Shown here: in pieces, positions 60,135-64,000 of the stretch
Layout: the number at the start of each line of letters is the position of its first letter
Numbering within the stretch: the stretch's first letter is position 1
Assembly (NCBI GenBank): GCA_001783715.1
Contig: MFNF01000042.1
Span: 1 to 64,000, forward strand
Source: Candidatus Lambdaproteobacteria bacterium RIFOXYD2_FULL_56_26
GTDB lineage: Bacteria; SAR324; XYD2-FULL-50-16
Length of the DNA stretch: 64,000 nucleotides
Reading direction: 5' to 3'
Notes under the pieces: model-generated
Seen by the model: the letters and a program-made list of their open reading frames with translations, nothing else
What the model was told of the DNA's origin: nothing
Database searches by the model: none
Translations under genes and position numbers: made by a program

Positions 60135-60336
60135 GAGGCTCGGCCTTTTGGGTTTTTGGCGAAATTTCGGTACCCTAGGCATAAAAAAATGAAAAAGTCA
60201 AAGGCCTCCGTTTTTGTGGCTGCTCCACGGTCTTTTGACTGGCAGCCCAACCAAAGGGGAAGACAGTTGACTTGGTGGGCAAAATTCAGGCAAAATCCGT
60301 CTTGACCCCCTTTCGGACCAAAACCCAGGAGACCGG

Positions 60337-61083
60337 TTGCGTCGAATTTTTGTCCTGCTCTTTTTGGCCTTGTTCCCGGCGCTGGCCTTCGCCCAGCAAC
60401 AGGTCCCGATCCCCAGCTTCAACCTGGAGATTGGCCGTAGTTCCAGCCCCGAACAGGTGGCCAGTACCCTACAGGTAGTTGCCCTGCTGACGGTGCTTTC
60501 CTTGGCACCGGCCTTTTTGATCATGACCACCAGCTTCACCCGGATCATCATCGTCCTGGGTTTTTTGCGCAACGCCTTGGGTACCCAGCAAAGTCCGCCC
60601 AACCAAATTCTTTTGGGCCTCGCCTTGTTTTTGAGCTTTTTTATCATGGCTCCGGTCTGGAAGGAGGTGAACGACCAAGCCCTGGCCCCTTACTTCCAAA
60701 AGAAGATCAGCCAGGAAGAAGCCTTTGACCTGGGGGTGCGGCCGATCAAGAAATTTATGGTCAAGTTCACCCGGGAAAAGGACCTAGCCCTGTTTGTGCG
60801 GATCGCCAAGATCTCTCGGCCCCAAAACATTGCGGACGTTCCGGTTTGGGTGGTGATCCCCGCTTTTGTGATCAGCGAACTGAAGACCGCCTTCCAGATG
60901 GGCTTTATCATCTACATCCCCTTTTTGGTGATCGACATGGTGGTCTCTTCGGTCCTGATGGCCATGGGGATGATGATGTTGCCGCCGGTGATGATCTCCC
61001 TGCCCTTCAAGTTGATGCTTTTTGTGCTGGTGGACGGGTGGTACTTGGTGACCGCTTCGTTGGTCCGCAGCTTTACCGGATAG
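60337..61083 (+). CDS. fliP: Flagellar biosynthesis protein FliP
   Basis: A 248-aa export-gate protein of the flagellar type III apparatus. A signal-like N-terminus (VLLFLALFPALAFAQ) leads into family helices: ALLTVLSLAPAFLIMTTSFTRIIIVLGFLRNALGTQQSPPNQILLGLALFL and IPFLVIDMVVSSVLMAMGMMMLPP. Start is TTG 60337 with AGGAG six bases upstream; the family length (about 245) fits. It forms the FliP5Q4R1 pore with FliQ and FliR. Confidence 0.97.
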   Translation: MRRIFVLLFLALFPALAFAQQQVPIPSFNLEIGRSSSPEQVASTLQVVALLTVLSLAPAFLIMTTSFTRIIIVLGFLRNALGTQQSPPNQILLGLALFLSFFIMAPVWKEVNDQALAPYFQKKISQEEAFDLGVRPIKKFMVKFTREKDLALFVRIAKISRPQNIADVPVWVVIPAFVISELKTAFQMGFIIYIPFLVIDMVVSSVLMAMGMMMLPPVMISLPFKLMLFVLVDGWYLVTASLVRSFTG

Positions 61084-61085
61084 CC

Positions 61086-61361
61086 ATGACCCAAGAATTT
61101 TTGACCAGCTTCGCCGCCGAGGCGATTTTGGTGACGGTCAAACTCTCGGCTCCGCTGCTTTTGGTGGCCTTGGTTTTGGGGCTTTTGGTCTCCATCTTCC
61201 AGGCGGTTACCCAGATCCAAGAGATGACGCTCGCCATCATCCCCAAAATGGTGGGGGTGGCTTTGGTGTTGATCCTCTTCCTGCCTTGGTTTTTAAGCAC
61301 CGCCAGCAATTTTATGTCCAAGGTTCTCTCCAGTCTGCCTTTTTATCTGGGCTTGGGTTAG
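61086..61361 (+). CDS. fliQ: Flagellar biosynthesis protein FliQ
   Basis: A 91-aa protein with two helices. ILVTVKLSAPLLLVALVLGLLVSIFQAVTQIQEMTLAIIPKMVGV is diagnostic of FliQ. Two bases after fliP. FliR normally follows, but no FliR-like frame is seen after 61361; the next genes are unrelated. Confidence 0.95.
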   Translation: MTQEFLTSFAAEAILVTVKLSAPLLLVALVLGLLVSIFQAVTQIQEMTLAIIPKMVGVALVLILFLPWFLSTASNFMSKVLSSLPFYLGLG

Positions 61362-61436
61362 GTTTAGGCACGGCTTTGGCTTTCCCTCTTTGGAGTGGGA
61401 ACCCCTTTGACTGCCAACCTCCAACCCCGAGGCCCA

Positions 61437-61631
61437 ATGAACCTGACCCCCACCTTCGGCTCCAACGAGGCGAAATCTTCCCCCACCCTGGTTTTACGGG
61501 GCAAGGGGCTGTTGCGAACCTTGGCCCACTCTCCGGTGACCTTGCCTTTGCCGGTGATCTTGGGACTGTTTGGCCTGGGGCCTTCGTTGGTCCGGGACTG
61601 GGAGGAAACCTTGGCTGCGGAACGTCTATGA
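61437..61631 (+). CDS. Possible small protein between fliQ and an outer-membrane gene
   Basis: A 64-aa frame with chromosome-like codon use. It has an amphipathic hydrophobic centre (VTLPLPVILGLFGLGPSLV) and a charged end (RDWEETLAAERL), and its stop overlaps the next ATG (ATGA). RBS weak (CGAGG). Not FliR-like. A single-helix membrane protein is possible. Could be spurious. Confidence 0.4.
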   Translation: MNLTPTFGSNEAKSSPTLVLRGKGLLRTLAHSPVTLPLPVILGLFGLGPSLVRDWEETLAAERL

Positions 61632-62179
61632 ACAAAGGTTTGCTGCTGCTGTTGGCCCTGGGGCTTTTGGGCACCGGTCCGGCCCTGGCCCGTGACCTGG
61701 AGGTGGGGGCTTGGGCTCCTTCGGCCTTGGGCTTTGCGGACAGCTCCCTCAACGTCAAAAGCCGCACCGGCGGCGGGCTTTACCTGATCTTCTCCAGTTC
61801 CTTTGGGATTGGGGTCAACTCGGTCGGGGCCAACCTGACCCCCGCCGATGCCAGCTCGGACGCTCCGGTGATCAAGCACAACCTCCTGGACCTCAGCTTC
61901 ACCATCCCCCGCAAAGAAGGGCCGGACTACACCTTGGGCTTTGGACTGGGCAGCGTGGGGATCTCCTGCGCCACCTGTGCGGCCAATTATGAAAACGGGA
62001 CCAGCAGTGAACTTTTTGCCGAAGCGAGAGGCAAATTTTGGGGGATCAACTGGGTTTTGGGCGGCAGAAGAATGACCGGCCAAATCAAAGGCAAGATTTT
62101 AGGGGCCGGGAACAAAGTGGCCAACCTCAACGCCGACACCTATGTGCTCAACCTGGGGGCGGGGCTGAGGTTCAAGTAG
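61628..62179 (+). CDS. Predicted outer-membrane beta-barrel protein
   Basis: A 183-aa protein with a signal peptide (GLLLLLALGLLGTGPALA) and alternating strands (VGAWAPSALGFADSSLNV, GGLYLIFSSSFGIGVNSVG, YTLGFGLGSVGISCATCAANYENG), ending LNLGAGLRFK. An unusual CATC loop sits in the middle. Family not recognised. It is translationally coupled to the small ORF before it. Confidence 0.7.
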   Translation: MNKGLLLLLALGLLGTGPALARDLEVGAWAPSALGFADSSLNVKSRTGGGLYLIFSSSFGIGVNSVGANLTPADASSDAPVIKHNLLDLSFTIPRKEGPDYTLGFGLGSVGISCATCAANYENGTSSELFAEARGKFWGINWVLGGRRMTGQIKGKILGAGNKVANLNADTYVLNLGAGLRFK

Positions 62180-62232
62180 GCCATTCCCGCCGGAGCCCAG
62201 GAGCCCCGGCGAGTGGGTCCCAAAAATGTCTC

Positions 62233-62769
62233 TTACTGCGCCATTTTGGCGAGGCCCAGTTGGGACATGAAGGCGAAGCTGTCCAGCTGCTCCCACCGTT
62301 CGATCAACATCCCGTCTTTGAGTCGGTACAGCCCCCAAGAAGCCCATTTCAGTTCCTTTCCGGTCGGTTTGGCCCCCATCACGGTGCCTTTGTGGACCGC
62401 CGAAGCGTCCACCTGGATCATCACCAAGTCCCCTTCGGCTACCATGTTGAGCAGATTGACATGCATGTTTCCGAACCACTCGGCCTGGGCCAGTTTCATC
62501 AGGTCCAGGTAGCCTGCCTTGGTGGGCGGATAGCCGGGGAAAGCGGCGTGGTCCACAAAGTCGGGGTGGATGACCTTTTCCAGGTAAGCCAAGTCCCCAC
62601 GGTTCATTGCCTCGGCCCAGGCTTCGATCACCTTTTTGTTTTGGGTCTCTGTGGCTTGGGTCGCTTGCAGGGCCAGGACCGCCGGGTCCGGTTCCGCCGG
62701 TTTTTTGTGGCAACCTGTGGCCAGAATCACCAGACCTAATGCCAAAGCTAACTTGATCTTCCCCTTCAT
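62233..62769 (-). CDS. SnoaL-like domain lipoprotein
   Basis: A 178-aa lipoprotein (LAL..LATGCHKKP lipobox). From residue 40 it has the SnoaL/ester-cyclase NTF2 fold: VIEAWAEAMNRGDLAYLEKVIHPDFVDHAAFPGYPPTKAGYLDLMK and KWASWGLYRLKDGMLIERWEQLDS. Catalytic His and Asp of polyketide cyclases may be conserved in FVDHAAF. Substrate unknown; the anchoring at the membrane is uncommon for this family. Confidence 0.82.
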   Translation of the reverse strand: MKGKIKLALALGLVILATGCHKKPAEPDPAVLALQATQATETQNKKVIEAWAEAMNRGDLAYLEKVIHPDFVDHAAFPGYPPTKAGYLDLMKLAQAEWFGNMHVNLLNMVAEGDLVMIQVDASAVHKGTVMGAKPTGKELKWASWGLYRLKDGMLIERWEQLDSFAFMSQLGLAKMAQ

Positions 62770-62942
62770 AGGGCCTCCGTTGGAGTGGGTCGTACATTGT
62801 GGGCGGTTGGGGCCATTGGAGCAGATTTTGGGGATTAAGTCACTTTTTTCTCTCCCGCCCTCAGCCTAGATTGGACAAAGAGAAGCTCCGAGCGGCGGGA
62901 ACCCTGAGGCCGCCCCAAGGCGACAAGAGACTCCCGCCCTCT

Positions 62943-62979
62943 GGGGAAATCCATTCTTCCCATTTAAAAATGGATCCCC
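62943..62979. promoter_or_regulatory. Inverted repeat in the SnoaL/RibD-like intergenic region
   Basis: GGGGAAATCCAT (62943-62954) and ATGGATCCCC (62970-62979) can pair, with two bulged A and a 15-base loop. The 290-base gap 62770-63060 holds no gene that I can support; this hairpin, about 80 bases before the next start, is its only clear structure. Confidence 0.4.
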
Positions 62980-63060
62980 TACAATCAAGCTGCCTGTCCG
63001 ACCCAATTGGGCAGAGGCACACCGCTCCGTTTTTAAACACTAAGACAACAAAAGGTTAGG

Positions 63061-63594
63061 ATGGCCAAGGTTCGGTTGTACATCGCCCAAAGTCTGGACG
63101 GCTTCATCGCCAACCTGGACGGCGGTATCGGTTGGTTGGACCGGTTCAACCAAGAATCAGGCGAAGACTACGGCTATAAGGCCTTTTACGGCCAAATCGG
63201 GACCTTGTTGATGGGGGGAAACACCTATGCCCAGGTCCTGGGGTTTGCCCCTGAATATGTGCATTCGGACCGAAGGACCCTGGTCTTTACTTCCCGGCCC
63301 TTGCCTGTGCACCTGGGCGTGGAATTGGTCACCGGCGACCCGGTCCCGGTGGTCCGGGCGCAAAAAGCCCAGGCGGACCAAGACCTGTGGCTGGTCGGAG
63401 GCGGGCAGTTGGTCCGCACCCTTCACCAAGCCAAGCTGATTGATGAACTGATCCTCTCCCTGATCCCCGTTACCTTGGGCGCTGGAATCCCGCTGTTTGC
63501 TGGACTGGCCCAGGAGACCTTTTGGACCTTGGCACAAACCCAAAGCTTCCAGAGTGGAATCGTCCAGTTGGTTTACCGGCCCTTATACCCATAG
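63061..63594 (+). CDS. Dihydrofolate reductase family (RibD C-terminal-like) protein
   Basis: A 177-aa NADPH-dependent reductase fold: VRLYIAQSLDGFIANLDGGIGWLDRF, LLMGGNTYAQVLGF, TSRPLP and DLWLVGGGQLVRTLHQAKLIDELILSLIPVTLGAGIPLF. It is in the dihydrofolate/pyrimidine-reductase superfamily as stand-alone YwjB/YyaP proteins; substrate unknown. Start ATG 63061 after GGTTAGG. Confidence 0.9.
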   Translation: MAKVRLYIAQSLDGFIANLDGGIGWLDRFNQESGEDYGYKAFYGQIGTLLMGGNTYAQVLGFAPEYVHSDRRTLVFTSRPLPVHLGVELVTGDPVPVVRAQKAQADQDLWLVGGGQLVRTLHQAKLIDELILSLIPVTLGAGIPLFAGLAQETFWTLAQTQSFQSGIVQLVYRPLYP

Positions 63595-63686
63595 GCCTTT
63601 TGCCCCTTCAACCCTGCCCCCCTGCCCCTTGATTGGCCTTTGGATTGCGGCTTTTTTGGTCCTTGTAAACTCGACCGGCCTAAATT

Positions 63687-63761
63687 TTACGGTTCGTTGA
63701 CCGGCCCATGATCCGGTGATTGGCCCGGTTCCTTTAGCCTTTGGGCAGAAACGAACCGTAA
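63687..63761 (+). promoter_or_regulatory. 12-bp perfect inverted repeat, possible leader structure before the last gene
   Basis: TTACGGTTCGTT (63687-63698) and AACGAACCGTAA (63750-63761) are perfect reverse complements separated by 51 bases. The space between contains further CCGG pairings (GACCGGCC, CCGGT, GGCCCGGTT). The right arm ends directly before AGAGGA, a likely ribosome site for ATG 63775. The layout suits a structured leader or cis-regulatory RNA. Confidence 0.5.
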
Positions 63762-63774
63762 GAGGACTGGCCAG

Positions 63775-64000
63775 ATGGAACCCAACAAAAGCCCCCAGTA
63801 CGATTGCCCGGACATTTTGCCTGAAGAACGGGCTTTGTTTGCGGCGATCACCAACCAGCGATTGAGCCCGGAAGAAGCAGCAAGAATCAAGGCCCCGGTT
63901 GTGGTTTACCCCCGGGAGGATTCGGTTTTGGCGGTCCACTGGCACCCGGAGTTCGTGCCCATGGAATTGATCAAGGCTAGGATCGAGGCGACCTTTCCCA
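63775..64000 (+). CDS. Hypothetical protein, 3' end beyond window
   Basis: Open from ATG 63775 to the edge (75 codons so far). Visible sequence includes DILPEERALFAAITNQRLS and the distinctive YPREDSVLAVHWHPEFVPMELIK. I remember similar uncharacterised proteins but no function; the His-rich VHWHPEF could bind metal. RBS AGAGGA nine bases upstream. It follows the 12-bp inverted repeat. Confidence 0.7.
   Translation, partial: MEPNKSPQYDCPDILPEERALFAAITNQRLSPEEAARIKAPVVVYPREDSVLAVHWHPEFVPMELIKARIEATFP

Noticed and set aside
1-64000. Frequent CCAAGG/TTGGCC words as a repeat family
   Set aside because: They follow from preferred codons (GCC AAG G, TTG GCC) inside genes and are not arranged as an array.
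1-64000. CRISPR arrays, insertion sequences, prophage
   Set aside because: No regularly spaced repeats, transposase motifs, integrase or phage structural genes were found.

Overview
The window is from a Gram-negative bacterium of moderately high G+C. Several outer-membrane beta-barrels (DUF1302-like, OMPLA, a CCGG-type barrel), LolA-type proteins, lipoproteins, Tat- and Sec-exported proteins, and flagellar fliP/fliQ all point to a diderm. Genes are packed tightly, often with ATGA stop/start overlaps, and strong third-position G/C bias leaves long meaningless antisense frames. Gene content (HAE3-type RND pumps with a LolA-like partner, class III cyclases, NrfD/FeS/multiheme modules, selenocysteine) suits a deep-branching proteobacterial or deltaproteobacterial lineage. 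SAR324/Lambdaproteobacteria is my guess from content only.

Layout. 1-1.6 kb: visibly A+T-rich, with a histidine kinase running off the edge and a membrane-anchored receiver protein (one homopolymer frameshift). 1.7-8 kb: exported protein, phosphohexomutase, trpS, membrane protein, guaA, LolA. 8-15.3 kb: DksA-type factor, GAF/HD-GYP phosphodiesterase, PPC-domain protein, HAMP-cyclase, DUF486 protein, pterin dehydratase. 15.3-24 kb: a minus-strand export cluster (TetR, two RND/MMPL pumps, LolA-like protein, DUF1302 barrel, second TetR) with palindromic operators. 24-28 kb: PilZ protein, 2Fe-2S ferredoxin, tRNA-Asn, exported CsgG/FlgT-like protein, PhzF. 28-33 kb: rpsF-rpsR-rplI, ychF-pth-rplY, divergent coaBC. 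33-37 kb: small membrane ORF, two small heat-shock proteins, then a GrdB-family selenoprotein overlapping msrP-msrQ. 37-45.4 kb: metK, HPr, aroE, CHASE2 cyclase, a cyclase-like protein, ppc. 45.5-54 kb minus: NrfD/FeS/tetraheme redox module, carbamoyltransferase, OMPLA, aldo-keto reductase, pabC-pabB-pabA. 54-64 kb: pirin, GNAT, decaheme lipoprotein, redoxin/CCGG barrel/lipoprotein/DUF2946 cluster (probably metal or redox related), fliP-fliQ, outer-membrane protein, SnoaL lipoprotein, RibD-like reductase and a gene cut by the right edge.

The most notable object is the selenoprotein at 34948-35742. An in-frame TGA (codon 169) in a U-x-x-C motif is followed at the right distance by a SECIS-like hairpin with GU in its loop. 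A conventional gene caller splits it into two ORFs. Its 4-base overlap with msrP suggests a link to methionine sulfoxide repair. Other points of interest are the A+T-rich two-component pair, the divergent cyclase-like protein coupled to a CHASE2 cyclase, the operator architecture of the RND cluster, the decaheme repeat protein, and a 12-bp inverted repeat before the last gene. No CRISPR array, insertion sequence or prophage gene was seen.
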